This document shows positions 1-8,624 of a stretch of DNA of 55,413 bases, piece by piece; position 1 is the first letter of the stretch; each line of letters starts with the position of its first letter. The notes below the pieces were generated by a model. The model ran no database searches and was not told the origin of the DNA. It saw nothing but the letters and a program-made list of their open reading frames with translations. The DNA is from JBHOQX01 sp042408595 (GTDB lineage: Bacteria; Chloroflexota; Chloroflexia; Chloroflexales; Roseiflexaceae). Both the position numbers and the translations under genes were made by a program. The DNA is taken from positions 1-55,413 of the forward strand of contig JBHOQX010000083.1 in the NCBI GenBank assembly GCA_042408595.1, in the 5' to 3' direction.

Positions 1-87
1 CCCACAGATCATCTGGCACGCGCCAGATGGTGGGCAGTTCCTTTGGTTGCTTTCGGGTACGTGGCAGTGCGTGCGCTCCTTCCTCAT
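1..87 (-). CDS. Partial IS5-like transposase, 5' end (runs off window)
   Basis: Read on the minus strand, one frame gives a peptide containing KELPTIWRVPDDLW, which resembles the N-terminal region of IS5-group DDE transposases. It runs off the window at position 1. I see no ATG in that frame; the nearest ATG, at 85-87, is in another frame, so the start is uncertain or the copy is frameshifted. The terminal repeat at 122-143 lies just upstream, as expected for the 5' end of an insertion sequence. A matching 3' end is found at the other edge of the window. Identification is tentative because only about 28 codons are visible. Confidence 0.45.
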   Translation of the reverse strand, partial: MRKERTHCHVPESNQRNCPPSGACQMICG

Positions 88-121
88 TTCTGCTGCACGG
101 GATGGTACCATATACCCCAAC

Positions 122-143
122 GTTTTGAGATAGTTTCTAAGGC
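122..143 (-). repeat. IS terminal inverted repeat (5' side)
   Basis: The reverse complement of this 22-base segment matches 55271-55292 at 21 of 22 positions. In the right-hand copy the same sequence directly overlaps the transposase stop codon, so it is an IS terminus. The IS body lies to the left of this repeat; the host flank begins near 144. Confidence 0.75.
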
Positions 144-249
144 TCGACGAGTGATAGCCACAACATAGAGCGTTCTGTTGAACAGCACGTCCTAATAAAT
201 ACAGGAAACGTGCGAGGCATCCGCCTGAAGGCGGCCAAGGGGAAGTGCT

Positions 250-750
250 ATGAACACCTACCCCGCGACACGCGAAGCGCTTATCGAGCGTATCATCATC
301 GAGCGCGCCAAACTAGACGCGCTCCTGGCGCCGCTGAGCGACGATGAACTGGTCGGGCGAGCGATGGAGAACGGCTGGACGCCGAAGGACCTGATGGCAC
401 ACATCAGCTACTGGGAGCGGCGCGCGGAGCGGATGATCGGGCTGGCGGCCCGCGGCGAGCCGGTGCCGGGCGGCGACGCCGGCGACGCGGCCGAGGGGTG
501 GGTGGACCGGGCGAACGGGCGGGCCCTGGCCGATGGGCGAGCGCGCACGCTCGCCGCGGTGCGCGCCGAGTACGAGCAGTCCGCCGGCGACCTGGTAGCC
601 ACGCTCGACCGCTGCAACGAAGCGCTGCTCTTCGACCCGGCACGCTCGGTCGCCGGCTCCGGCGCGCCACTGGTCGTCTTCATCGCCGGCGACACCTACG
701 AACACTACGCCGAGCACGGCGACGCTCTGGCCGCCTGGCTGGCGATGTGA
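250..750 (+). CDS. ClbS/DfsB-like (DUF1706) four-helix protein
   Basis: A 166-residue soluble protein resembling the ClbS/DfsB family, a branch of the DinB-like four-helix bundles. The segment DLMAHISYWERRAERMI (near residues 46-62) and the late HYAEH motif (near 153) sit where these proteins place conserved histidines. In the family, ClbS protects cells from the genotoxin colibactin, but most homologues are uncharacterised, so substrate and role here are unknown. GGGAAG six bases before the ATG is a plausible ribosome binding site. It is monocistronic, between the IS end and a convergent acyl-CoA ligase gene. Fold assignment is good; function is not. Confidence 0.75.
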   Translation: MNTYPATREALIERIIIERAKLDALLAPLSDDELVGRAMENGWTPKDLMAHISYWERRAERMIGLAARGEPVPGGDAGDAAEGWVDRANGRALADGRARTLAAVRAEYEQSAGDLVATLDRCNEALLFDPARSVAGSGAPLVVFIAGDTYEHYAEHGDALAAWLAM

Positions 751-887
751 GTCTCCGTACCGGGGAGTCGCCAGGCGGCCTCGGAACGCCTGGGCCGCAC
801 GGCCATCCAGGAGAATCGCGATAGCACATCTCCGGTTTTCAGCGACTCCTGGCGCCCTGGTGTCTTGGTGGTTGGAGCAATGGCCGA

Positions 888-2408
888 TCACTTCAACTCG
901 CGCTTGAGAATCTTGCCCGTCGCCGTCTTGGGCAGCGTCTCGCGGAACTCGACCGAGCGCGGGTACTTGTAGGCTGCCAGCCGCTCCTTGCAGTAGCCGA
1001 TGATCTCCTCGGCGGTGGCCGTCTGGCCGGGCTTGAGCGCCACCACCGCCTTGATCTCCTCGCCCAGCGCCGCGTCCGGCACGCCGATCACCGCCGCCTC
1101 GGCGACCGCCGGGTGGCCGTAGAGCACCTCTTCGACCTCGCGCGGGTAGACGTTGAAGCCGCCGCGGATGATCATGTCCTTCACGCGATCCTTGATGAAG
1201 AAGTAGCCGTCCGAGTCGCGGTAGGCGATATCGCCGGTGTGGAACCAGCCGTTGCGAATAGCGTCGGCGGTCGCCTCGGGGCGTTTGTAGTAGCCTTTCA
1301 TCACATTGTGGCCGCGGATGACGATCTCGCCCAGCTCGCCATCCGGAACAGGCCGGCCCTCGGCGTCCACGCACATCATCTCCACGCCCCAGATCGGCGT
1401 GCCGATCGAGCCCGGCTTCGGTGGCCGATCGAGATGGTTAAACGACGCGACCGGCGAGGTCTCCGACAGGCCATACCCCTCCAGGATGGTCACGCCATAT
1501 GTCTTGTTGAAGGCGTGCATCACTTCGACCGGCATCGCCGAGCCGCCGGAACAGCAGGCCTTGAGCGCCGCGAGATCGTACGTTTTCGCATCCGGGAAGT
1601 TCAACAGGTAGAAGTACATCGTCGGCACGCCGGCGAAGAACGTCACCCGGTCGCGCTGCATCACCTCCAGCGCCTTCTGCGGCTCGAAGCGCGGCAGCAT
1701 GGTGATCGTCCCGCCCAGCAACAGCAGGGTGTTCATCACACACGTCTGCCCGAAGGAGTGGAACAGCGGCAGCGTCGCCAGCCCGACCGCGCTGCTGTCG
1801 AGCGGCAGCAGCTTCTCGGCAGCGACCAGAGCGTTGAAGAACATGTTGAAATGCGACAGTTCCGCGCCCTTCGGTCGGCCGGTTGTTCCGCTGGTGTAGA
1901 GGATCACGGCCGTATCGTCCGGCACGGTCTGCACCGTGTCGAAGACGTGCGACTCGCCGGCGAGGAAGGCGTTGAGCGGGATGGCGCCCTCGGGGAGCGC
2001 CGTGGTGCTGCCCATGCCTTGGGCGACGATCAGGTGGCGGCAGGTCTGCGCGGCGTGGAAGCCAGGCTCGGCCTCGCCGAGGAACCCCTCCCACACGATC
2101 AAGGCGACCGAGTCGCTGTCCTCGAGGTGATACTGCACTTCACCCTGTTTGAAGAGGACGTTCAGCGGCACGACCGTCGCGCCGGTCTTGAGGATGCCGT
2201 AGTAGCACATCACGAAGTGCGGCGTATTCGGCAGCATGATCGCCACCTTGTCGCCCGGCCGGACGCCGAGCTTCACCAGGCCGTTGGCGATCTTGTTGGC
2301 CGCGCCGTTCACCTCCGCATAGCGGAGCTTGATGTCGTCCAGGATCACGGCAACTTTGCCGGGATCGCGCCGGGCGCTCATCTCGAGCAGCATCGCCAGG
2401 TTCAACAT
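888..2408 (-). CDS. Long-chain acyl-CoA synthetase (AMP-forming)
   Basis: A 506-residue ANL-superfamily adenylating enzyme. It would activate a fatty or related carboxylic acid with ATP and CoA via an acyl-adenylate. The P-loop-like motif LYTSGTTGRPKGAELSH is near residue 170, the GYGLSETSP motif near 312, the hinge GWFHTGDIAYRDSDGYFFIKD-type region near 388, and the C-terminal catalytic lysine lies in KTATGKILKRELK. Length is normal for FadD/FadK-type ligases. An AAAGGAG ribosome binding site precedes the ATG, and a near-perfect promoter lies upstream at 2476-2505. Chain-length preference cannot be told from sequence. The gene stands alone; no beta-oxidation genes are adjacent. Confidence 0.92.
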   Translation of the reverse strand: MLNLAMLLEMSARRDPGKVAVILDDIKLRYAEVNGAANKIANGLVKLGVRPGDKVAIMLPNTPHFVMCYYGILKTGATVVPLNVLFKQGEVQYHLEDSDSVALIVWEGFLGEAEPGFHAAQTCRHLIVAQGMGSTTALPEGAIPLNAFLAGESHVFDTVQTVPDDTAVILYTSGTTGRPKGAELSHFNMFFNALVAAEKLLPLDSSAVGLATLPLFHSFGQTCVMNTLLLLGGTITMLPRFEPQKALEVMQRDRVTFFAGVPTMYFYLLNFPDAKTYDLAALKACCSGGSAMPVEVMHAFNKTYGVTILEGYGLSETSPVASFNHLDRPPKPGSIGTPIWGVEMMCVDAEGRPVPDGELGEIVIRGHNVMKGYYKRPEATADAIRNGWFHTGDIAYRDSDGYFFIKDRVKDMIIRGGFNVYPREVEEVLYGHPAVAEAAVIGVPDAALGEEIKAVVALKPGQTATAEEIIGYCKERLAAYKYPRSVEFRETLPKTATGKILKRELK

Positions 2409-2475
2409 CGAACAGGCTCCTTTCTTCAGTTGTCGTCCGGCTCAGCGTTCGCGCGCCGTGTTGGGGGATACGGCG

Positions 2476-2505
2476 ATTATACGTGCGATGGCGGGGGCGT
2501 GTCAA
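2476..2505 (-). promoter_or_regulatory. Sigma70-type promoter of the acyl-CoA ligase gene
   Basis: On the minus strand, TTGACA (2500-2505) and TATAAT (2476-2481) are both exact consensus, with an 18-base spacer, 68 bases upstream of the start codon at 2408. Confidence 0.85.
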
Positions 2506-2562
2506 CGGCAGTCGAGCGTCCAGTGGGGCGCCTGCGTTCAGGGGTGGGCCGGGCGCGCGCGC

Positions 2563-3522
2563 CTAGCCGGGGCCTTCCGGCCCCTGGCGGAGGAGCATGC
2601 GGTAGCCCTGGAGCGCCTGGTACACCGCCGCCCACTCCTCCAGCGTCAGCGTCTCGGCGCGGCGGGATGGCTCGACGCCCGCGGCGCGCAGCGCGGCTGC
2701 GACCTGCTCCCGCTCGAGGCGGACGCCCATCGCCGCCAGACCGCCTGGCAACCCGTTGCCGAGCTGCTTACGGGCATGGAGGAAGCCGGCCTTGATCACC
2801 CGCATCAGCCCATTTACATCCGGCACGTCCACCGCCGGGCGTGGGCGCACCCGCAGCCGCAGCACCGCCGAGTCGACCGCCGGGGCGGGCACGAAGCTCG
2901 CCGCCGGCACGCGCGCGACGATCTCCGGCGCGGCGTAGAGCTGCACCGAGTGCGCCAGCACGCTCAGGTCGCCAGGGCGCGCGGTGATACGCTGGGCGAC
3001 CTCCCACTGCACCAGGACGACGATCAGCGCCGGCGGCGGCGCGGCTTCCAGCAGGTGACGCAGCACCGCCGAGGTGATGGCATAGGGCAGATTGGCGACA
3101 ACCTTGTACGGCCAGGGGGCGGGGGGGAGGGATCGGGGGTCAACCACCTGATCCTGGGCCGTGAGCGCAGAACCCCGGTCGCGTACAAGGTCGCCGGGCG
3201 CCAGCTTGAGGATGTCGCCCTGGATGATCGTGAGCCGCGGCTCGCCAGCGAACTCCTCGCGCAGTCGTGCGGCCAGGCGCTTGTCCAGCTCCACAGCGAC
3301 CACACGCCCGGCGCGCTGGAGCAACTCCCAGGTGAGCACACCGAGGCCGGGGCCGATCTCGAGCACCGTGTCGTCGCGGGTCACATCCGCCGCCCCGACG
3401 ATCGTCGCCAGCGCGGCAGGGTCGACCAGGAAATTCTGGCCCATGCCGCGGGCCGGGCGCAGCTCCAGCGCACGCAGCGCCGCCCGTACGCGGGCTGGGT
3501 CGAGATAGGGGTTTGGTAGCAT
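2563..3522 (-). CDS. rsmA: 16S rRNA dimethyladenosine transferase RsmA/KsgA
   Basis: A 319-residue class I methyltransferase that dimethylates two adjacent adenines in helix 45 of 16S rRNA during late 30S assembly, using S-adenosylmethionine. It opens with GMGQNFLVD, the family signature near residue 26. Motif I is GPGLGVLT near residue 58 and the catalytic NLPYAI near 144. It is somewhat longer than E. coli KsgA (273) because of a Pro/Gly-rich loop around residues 118-138 (LPPAPWPY region), next to the catalytic motif. Ribosome binding site is weak. It is co-oriented with the upstream sensor kinase, but an inverted repeat at 3544-3575 separates them. Confidence 0.95.
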   Translation of the reverse strand: MLPNPYLDPARVRAALRALELRPARGMGQNFLVDPAALATIVGAADVTRDDTVLEIGPGLGVLTWELLQRAGRVVAVELDKRLAARLREEFAGEPRLTIIQGDILKLAPGDLVRDRGSALTAQDQVVDPRSLPPAPWPYKVVANLPYAITSAVLRHLLEAAPPPALIVVLVQWEVAQRITARPGDLSVLAHSVQLYAAPEIVARVPAASFVPAPAVDSAVLRLRVRPRPAVDVPDVNGLMRVIKAGFLHARKQLGNGLPGGLAAMGVRLEREQVAAALRAAGVEPSRRAETLTLEEWAAVYQALQGYRMLLRQGPEGPG

Positions 3523-3543
3523 CAGTTCAAAGCACAGCGTGCA

Positions 3544-3575
3544 CCGTTCAACCTGACGTGTCCGCCTGTGAACGG
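3544..3575. repeat. Inverted repeat between rsmA and sensor kinase
   Basis: CCGTTCA (3544-3550) and TGAACGG (3569-3575) are perfect 7-base complements around an 18-base loop. A separate perfect 12-base palindrome, TCAGAGCTCTGA, lies at 3588-3599 just after the kinase stop. Either may be a weak terminator for the kinase or a control element in the rsmA leader. Neither has a T-run. Confidence 0.35.
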
Positions 3576-3601
3576 GGCATGGTGAACTCAGAGCTCTGAA
3601 C

Positions 3602-5374
3602 TTACTCCAGCGGCACGATCACCCGCACGGTGGTGCCTTCGCCAGGGGCGGAGTGCAGTTCGGCGAAGCCGCCGATCAGCTTGGCGCGTTCTTCGATGTT
3701 GAGGAGGCCGAACGAACCGCGTTGGTCGTAAGATGCGAGCACCTTTTGCAGATCGAAGCCGCGGCCATCGTCCTGCACCGTGGTTTCGAGGGCATCGGGT
3801 GTCTGGCGGATGCGCACCCAGATATGCCTGGCCTGGGCGTGTTTCAGGGCGTTGTTCACCGATTCCTGAATGATGTTGAACAGGGTGCCTTCGGTCTTTG
3901 TATCCAGACCGGCGGTGATCTTATCGGCTTCCAGCACAATCTGTGCGCCGTTGCCTTTGAAGCGCTCGAAGTACTGCTCCAGCGTGACATCCAGCCCCTG
4001 GGTCTCCAGTGCCAGTGGGCGCAGCTCGAAGAGCATGGTGCGCACTTCGTAGGTGGTGCGCTTGGCGAGCTGCACCAGCTTTTCCAGCTCCTGCGGCACG
4101 CGCGCCGGGTCGCGCTCCAGCAGCCGCCGGATGAACTCCAGGTTCATCGTGATCGCCGCCAGCGCCTGGGCCGGACCATCGTGCAGATCGCGCGCGAGCT
4201 GGTGGCGCACATCCTCTTCCTTCGAGAGCAGCTTGGCGCGTTCGGCGCGCAGGTCGTGCACAAGCTGGGCGTTGTGCAGCGCGATGATCGCATAGTTCGC
4301 CAGCGCCGTGACCATGCCGAGCTGCTCGTTGTCGAAGGCGCCCTCCTGATCGGAGGCGATCAGCATCAGGCCGTAGGTCTGCAGGGCGGCACGAAGCGGC
4401 ACCAGGCAGGCGGCGCGACAACGCCGCAGCGCCGTGATCGGCTGGAGCGCCGGCTCCTGGCTGATATCGGCGACCAGCGCCGGTTCGCCGGAGCGCAGCG
4501 CCTGGCTGAGCGCGCCGCGATCCACGCGCACCCGATGCTCCTGGTCGGCCGCGCCCAGGCCTTGCGCGGCGGCGATGTACAGCTCGTCCGGCTGGCCGGT
4601 GGAGAGCAGCACCAGCGCCGCGCTGTACGGCACCAGCTTACGGCTCTCGACGAGGGTGACGTCCAGCACACTCTGGTAGTTCATCGTCGTCGAGAGAGTA
4701 TAGGCGACCTCGTACAGCGAGCGCATCTGGTCGCGGTACGATTCGGCTTCGCGCCAGGCGCGCCGTGCCTCGCGCTCCGCCTCGGCCACCGACTCGCGGT
4801 TGAGCAGGCCGGTGCGCTCGGCCAGGCCGCCGGCCAGCCAGGGAACGAAGACCAGCACCAAGCCGCGCAGCGCCAGGGCCACCAGCCCGAGCGCATCGCG
4901 CGGCACCGACCCGTTGCCCGGCCCGACCCGCCCCCCCATGTACGAGGCGCCGAACGCCAGCGAGGCGGCGATCCCGAACCAGAGGCCGGCGCGTGGCGAC
5001 ATCTGCATCGCCGCGCCGACCACCGGCAGGAAATACAGAGGGTAGAAGAGGTCGGCTCGGCTGCTGAAAAAGTTCAGCAGCGAGAAGAACGCGATATCAA
5101 CCAGAAAGGTCAGGCTGCGCACCGTGGTCGTTGGTGATAGGAACAGCGCCACGGTGGCAAACATCGAAAATAGCGCGTAGCCCCAGATCAGCAGCGCGGT
5201 CGGCGATGCATCCAGCCTCGGCGGCCAGATCGGCACGTCGACCAGCAGCGGGCTTACTGTGAAGAGCAGGAAGAGGACAAGCCAGCGCGCCAGGGTATAA
5301 AAGCGATCGCCGCCGAGCATCGCCCGCCGCGGGGCGGGCGTCGTCACCGGGTTTTCGGAAGAAGCGGCCTGCAC
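3602..5374 (-). CDS. Membrane sensor histidine kinase, MASE-like TM + GAF + HisKA_3
   Basis: A 590-residue sensor kinase of the NarX/DegS-like HisKA_3 class. Residues 25-185 hold about five or six membrane segments with no large outside loop, suggesting sensing in or near the membrane. A short coiled coil (195-215) leads to a GAF domain (about 225-370). The phosphoacceptor is H398 in ARDLHDGPAQALAAI. The ATPase domain has the N-box IIQESVNNALKHA near residue 498 and the G-box DDGRGFD near 545. Kinases of this class normally pair with NarL/LuxR-type response regulators, but none is in the window. The ligand is unknown. Confidence 0.9.
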   Translation of the reverse strand: MQAASSENPVTTPAPRRAMLGGDRFYTLARWLVLFLLFTVSPLLVDVPIWPPRLDASPTALLIWGYALFSMFATVALFLSPTTTVRSLTFLVDIAFFSLLNFFSSRADLFYPLYFLPVVGAAMQMSPRAGLWFGIAASLAFGASYMGGRVGPGNGSVPRDALGLVALALRGLVLVFVPWLAGGLAERTGLLNRESVAEAEREARRAWREAESYRDQMRSLYEVAYTLSTTMNYQSVLDVTLVESRKLVPYSAALVLLSTGQPDELYIAAAQGLGAADQEHRVRVDRGALSQALRSGEPALVADISQEPALQPITALRRCRAACLVPLRAALQTYGLMLIASDQEGAFDNEQLGMVTALANYAIIALHNAQLVHDLRAERAKLLSKEEDVRHQLARDLHDGPAQALAAITMNLEFIRRLLERDPARVPQELEKLVQLAKRTTYEVRTMLFELRPLALETQGLDVTLEQYFERFKGNGAQIVLEADKITAGLDTKTEGTLFNIIQESVNNALKHAQARHIWVRIRQTPDALETTVQDDGRGFDLQKVLASYDQRGSFGLLNIEERAKLIGGFAELHSAPGEGTTVRVIVPLE

Positions 5375-5413
5375 AGGGTCTCCGTTCGTCGCAGCGCGTA
5401 TCTACCGTCGTGT

Positions 5414-5419
5414 ATTATA
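5414..5419 (-). promoter_or_regulatory. -10 box for sensor kinase gene
   Basis: Minus-strand TATAAT, 40 bases upstream of the start codon at 5374. No convincing -35 box at 16-18 bases. Confidence 0.5.
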
Positions 5420-5472
5420 CCTCGAAGCGCCAGCGGCGAGGGAACGACGGAACAGCAGAACCGCGGGACAAA

Positions 5473-5506
5473 GGACCAAGAAGCGCCCAGCGGTTCCGCT
5501 TGGTCC
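5473..5506 (-). terminator. Hairpin after mdh
   Basis: Perfect 8-base arms GGACCAAG (5473-5480) and CTTGGTCC (5499-5506) around an 18-base loop. On the minus strand TTTG follows, 25 bases beyond the mdh stop. It could be a weak intrinsic terminator. The surrounding spacer is a purine-rich mini-repeat of the GGACAAAGGAC type. Confidence 0.45.
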
Positions 5507-5530
5507 GTTGTTCTGCAGTTCGCTTCCGGT

Positions 5531-6484
5531 TTAGATCCCCATTTCCTTCAGCGCGGCGATCGAGCTGCGCACCGCGTCGGCGCTCTTGCGCACCAACTCC
5601 CGCTCCGCAGCATCGAGCGGCAGCTCGATGATCCGCTCGACACCCCCCGCGCCGAGCACGCATGGCACGCCGAAGTAGATGTCGCTCAGGCCGTACTCCC
5701 CCTCCAGGTAGCAGGCACAGGGGATAACGCGCTTCTTGTCGCGCAGGATCGCCTCGACCATCTGCACCGTCGCGGCGCTCGGGGCGTAATAGGCGCTGCC
5801 GGTCTTGAGCAGGTTGACGATCTCGCCGCCGCCCTTGCGCGCCCGGTCCACAATCGCGTTGAGTCTGTCCGGGGCGATGAACTCGCTCACCGGGATTCCG
5901 GCGATGGTGGTAAAGCGCGGCAGCGGCACCATCTCATCGCCGTGACCGCCCATGAGCATCGCCTGTACATCCTCGACCGAGACCCCCGCCTCCCAGGCGA
6001 TGAAGGTGCGGTAGCGGGCGCTGTCGAGCACGCCGGCCTGCCCGACGACGCGCTGCTTGGGAAACCCGCTCACCTCCTTCGCCAGGTAGGCCATCGTGTC
6101 GAGCGGGTTGTTGACCATCACGATCACGGCATTCGGCGAGAGGGGCGCGGCCCGGGAGATGCAGTCGCGCGTGATGCCAGCGTTGACCTTGATCAGATCT
6201 TCGCGGCTCATGCCGGGCTTGCGCGGCGCGCCCGAGGTGACGACGATCACGTCGGAGTCGGCGGTATCGGCGTAGTCGTTCGTACCGATAATACGCAGAT
6301 CGAAGCCTTCGATCGGACCGGCCTCGGCCAGGTCGAGCCCCTTGCCCTGCGGCACGCCCTCGATGATGTCCACCAGCACCACGTCGGCCAATTCCTTGCT
6401 GGCGATCCAGTGCGCAGCGGTCGAGCCGACAAACCCGGCGCCGATAATCGTGACTTTGGGTCGCATCGCTGTTATCCTTTCCAC
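5531..6484 (-). CDS. mdh: Malate dehydrogenase (LDH-like type)
   Basis: A 317-residue NAD-dependent malate dehydrogenase interconverting malate and oxaloacetate in the TCA cycle or its reverse. The Rossmann motif GAGFVGSTAAHW begins at residue 16 and VVLVDI follows. The substrate-binding region has R residues in GAPRKPGMSR (near 90). VNNPLDTMAYL (near 125) and the catalytic histidine in GGHGDEMVPL (near 182) are both clear. It belongs to the lactate-dehydrogenase-like group found in Chloroflexus and related bacteria, in line with its length. A minus-strand TATAAT lies at 6510-6515, so it is probably transcribed on its own despite the RluA-family gene 27 bases upstream. Confidence 0.95.
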   Translation of the reverse strand: MERITAMRPKVTIIGAGFVGSTAAHWIASKELADVVLVDIIEGVPQGKGLDLAEAGPIEGFDLRIIGTNDYADTADSDVIVVTSGAPRKPGMSREDLIKVNAGITRDCISRAAPLSPNAVIVMVNNPLDTMAYLAKEVSGFPKQRVVGQAGVLDSARYRTFIAWEAGVSVEDVQAMLMGGHGDEMVPLPRFTTIAGIPVSEFIAPDRLNAIVDRARKGGGEIVNLLKTGSAYYAPSAATVQMVEAILRDKKRVIPCACYLEGEYGLSDIYFGVPCVLGAGGVERIIELPLDAAERELVRKSADAVRSSIAALKEMGI

Positions 6485-6509
6485 TCTTCACAGACGATGG
6501 AGTACGGCC

Positions 6510-6515
6510 ATTATA
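6510..6515 (-). promoter_or_regulatory. -10 box for mdh
   Basis: Minus-strand TATAAT 26 bases before the mdh start, overlapping the stop codon of the upstream gene. No clear -35. Confidence 0.45.
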
Positions 6516-7470
6516 CGACACGCGCCCGCAGCTTCTCCAGCGCCGCCTGCAGATCGGGCGGAAGCGGCGATTCGAACGCGACATGCGCGCCGGTGGAGGG
6601 CAGGGCGAAGCCGAGCCGGTGGGCGTGGAGGAACTGCCGTTGCAGGCCAAAGGTCGCGCGCGGCTTACGCGGGCCATACAACGGGTCGCCGAGCACCGGG
6701 CGGCTCTTGTGGGCGAAGTGGACGCGAATCTGGTGCGTACGGCCGGTCTCCAGCCGCACCTCGAGCAGCGTGTACTCGCCCAGATCTTCGAGCACGCGCC
6801 AGTGGCTGCGCGCCGCACGCCCGCTGGCCAGCACCGCCATGCGCGTGCGGTCGTGCGTGTGGCGGCCGATCGGCGCGTCGATCACGCCCTCCGGCTCCTT
6901 GAAACGCCCTTCGACAACCGCCAGATAAAGTTTGGTCATGGTGCGCGCCTGCTGCTGGGCCTGAAGATGGCGCAGCGCCCCCTCATTGCGCGCGACCACC
7001 AGCAGCCCGCTGGTGTCGCGGTCGAGCCGGTGGACGATCCCGGGGCGCAGGTCGTCGCCGATCGTGATCTCCGGGTAGCGCGCGAGCAGCGCATTGACCA
7101 GCGTGCCGTCCGGGTGGCCGGGGGCCGGATGGACGACCATCCCCGCCGGCTTGTCCACCACAATCACATCGGCGTCCTCGTAGACGACCGTCAGCGGGAT
7201 GTCCTGGGCGGCGATATCGGTCGGGCGGGGCAGCGGGCGGCGCACAGTCACGATGTCGCCAGGGCGCACGGGTTCGCTCGGGCGCGCGTCGCGGCCGTTG
7301 AGCAGGATGTGCCCGTCGTCGATCAGCTGGCGGGCATAGCTGCGCGAGAGGTCGGCCACGCGCGCGGCGACGAAGCGGTCGAGGCGCATCCCCGCGTCGG
7401 CCTCCTGCGCCACCAGGCTCAGGGGCACACGCGACGACGGTTCACCGGTTGTCGTCTCGTCGGCGGCCAC
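6511..7470 (-). CDS. RluA-family 23S rRNA pseudouridine synthase (RluD-like)
   Basis: A 319-residue RNA-modifying enzyme. An S4 RNA-binding domain occupies about residues 25-90 (MRLDRFVAARV, SRSYARQLIDDGHILLNG). The pseudouridine synthase domain follows, with the catalytic aspartate in GIVHRLDRDTSGLLVVAR near residue 150 and the RxHQIRVH motif near 250. This architecture matches RluD, which modifies helix 69 of 23S rRNA, but RluA, RluC and RluD paralogues cannot be separated with certainty here. It is the last gene of a minus-strand run with the dksA-like gene and lspA, only 6 bases after lspA. The lspA-RluA neighbourhood is common in bacteria. Confidence 0.93.
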   Translation of the reverse strand: MAADETTTGEPSSRVPLSLVAQEADAGMRLDRFVAARVADLSRSYARQLIDDGHILLNGRDARPSEPVRPGDIVTVRRPLPRPTDIAAQDIPLTVVYEDADVIVVDKPAGMVVHPAPGHPDGTLVNALLARYPEITIGDDLRPGIVHRLDRDTSGLLVVARNEGALRHLQAQQQARTMTKLYLAVVEGRFKEPEGVIDAPIGRHTHDRTRMAVLASGRAARSHWRVLEDLGEYTLLEVRLETGRTHQIRVHFAHKSRPVLGDPLYGPRKPRATFGLQRQFLHAHRLGFALPSTGAHVAFESPLPPDLQAALEKLRARVV

Positions 7471-7476
7471 AGCATG

Positions 7477-8049
7477 CTAGCGCGGCCGATCGCCGCTATT
7501 GGAGACGCGCTCGCCGGTGAGGAGTTCGCGGAGGAGCGCATCATCGTCAGTCGCGGGGCGCTCGGGCCGGTCGCCCAGGAAGAGCAGGAACCCAGCGAGC
7601 ATCAGTGTGCCGACGGTGATCATGCTATCGGCAACGTTGAAGATACCGGGAAACCAGGCCACATGGACGAAGTCGATCACATAATTCAGGCGAATACGAT
7701 CGATAATGTTCCCGATCGCACCGCCGATGATCATACCAAGGCAAACCTGGATGACGAGCATATGGTTCGGCAGATGATAGCGGTAGAAATAAATTGCGCC
7801 AATACTGATGATAACCGAAGTAAACGTGAAAAATTGGGGGAAATTCTGAAACATGCCGAAGGCCACGCCGGTATTATGCACAAGCGTAAATTTCAGCCAA
7901 TGGCCCAGTAAAGGGATGCTGGCGCCCTCGACGCCATCAAGGGCGCGCCAGATCCACGCTTTTGTGAGCTGATCGGCGATAATGATCGATGCTGCGAGCA
8001 GACTTGGAACCAGCCAGATGCTTCTCGGTGTTGCGCGTTCTTGTCGCAT
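7477..8049 (-). CDS. lspA: Lipoprotein signal peptidase (signal peptidase II)
   Basis: A 190-residue inner-membrane aspartic protease that removes signal peptides from prolipoproteins after diacylglyceryl transfer. Four membrane segments are visible. The first carries ADQLTKAW; the catalytic aspartates sit in GNIIDRI and FNVADSMI near residues 124 and 146. The start at 8049 gives a normal length and has GGGAAG eight bases upstream; a longer reading into the dksA-like gene is possible but would add an unrelated N-terminus. The C-terminal tail of about 25 residues is polar. At least one lipoprotein substrate candidate, at 20477, is in this window. Confidence 0.95.
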   Translation of the reverse strand: MRQERATPRSIWLVPSLLAASIIIADQLTKAWIWRALDGVEGASIPLLGHWLKFTLVHNTGVAFGMFQNFPQFFTFTSVIISIGAIYFYRYHLPNHMLVIQVCLGMIIGGAIGNIIDRIRLNYVIDFVHVAWFPGIFNVADSMITVGTLMLAGFLLFLGDRPERPATDDDALLRELLTGERVSNSGDRPR

Positions 8050-8063
8050 GCTGCTTCCCGCAT

Positions 8064-8444
8064 TCAGTAGTGCCGGCTGTCGCCCGTGGACGAGCCGGCC
8101 GCCGCGGCGCAGGAGACGCACATCGTCGCATAGGGCAGCACATCCAGGCGCTCTTGAGCGATCGGTTTGCCGCAGCGCTCGCAGATGCCGTAGGTACCGT
8201 TCTCCAGACGCTTGAGCGCGGCCTCCACCTGAGCGAGCAGGTCGCGCACGTTGCTCATCACGGCCAGGTTGCGGTCGCGGACCACGATATCGGTGGCGTC
8301 GTCCGCCGACTCGGCGTTATCGCCCTCGTCCGCCCCAGCCTGCAGCTCGGCCTGCCGCAGCGACTCGAGCTGGGCCTTCAGCGACGCCTTTTCCTGCTCC
8401 AAGCGGGAGCGGACGGCGTTGTAATCGATTTGGGAGGTCGTCAT
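8064..8444 (-). CDS. DksA/TraR-type C4 zinc-finger protein
   Basis: A 126-residue protein with an N-terminal coiled coil (about 5-35) and a second helix to residue 85, followed by a four-cysteine zinc finger CERCG...CVSC at 88-112. DksA-like proteins reach into the RNA polymerase secondary channel and tune initiation; TraR-type and YocK-type relatives have less clear roles. The DksA acidic tip (DxxDxA) is not recognisable, but NAESADDATDI lies near the hairpin tip. First gene of a run with lspA and the RluA-family gene, with a good promoter at 8513-8541. GGAGGG precedes the ATG. Confidence 0.88.
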   Translation of the reverse strand: MTTSQIDYNAVRSRLEQEKASLKAQLESLRQAELQAGADEGDNAESADDATDIVVRDRNLAVMSNVRDLLAQVEAALKRLENGTYGICERCGKPIAQERLDVLPYATMCVSCAAAAGSSTGDSRHY

Positions 8445-8512
8445 TGAACCCTCCTTGCGACAGGAGACTCGCGCTGTAACAGTAAGCGGGCGCAGCGCCC
8501 GCTCGCGGTGTC

Positions 8513-8541
8513 ATTATAGCACGCCGGGGTGGGGGTGTCAG
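8513..8541 (-). promoter_or_regulatory. Promoter of dksA-like/lspA/RluA operon
   Basis: Minus-strand CTGACA (8536-8541), 17-base spacer, TATAAT (8513-8518), 69 bases before the first start codon. Confidence 0.75.
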
Positions 8542-8624
8542 CTATCAGGCAGGCAGACAATCGGGTCCGGGCGTTCGTCCCTTTGGCGCCGGCTTCCGCC
8601 CTCTGGTCTGGATCCTGGCCCCGC

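Noticed and set aside
1113..2795. Long plus-strand reading frame opposite the acyl-CoA ligase
   Set aside because: A shadow of the high-GC antisense gene; no family match, and the minus-strand gene has clear motifs and promoter.
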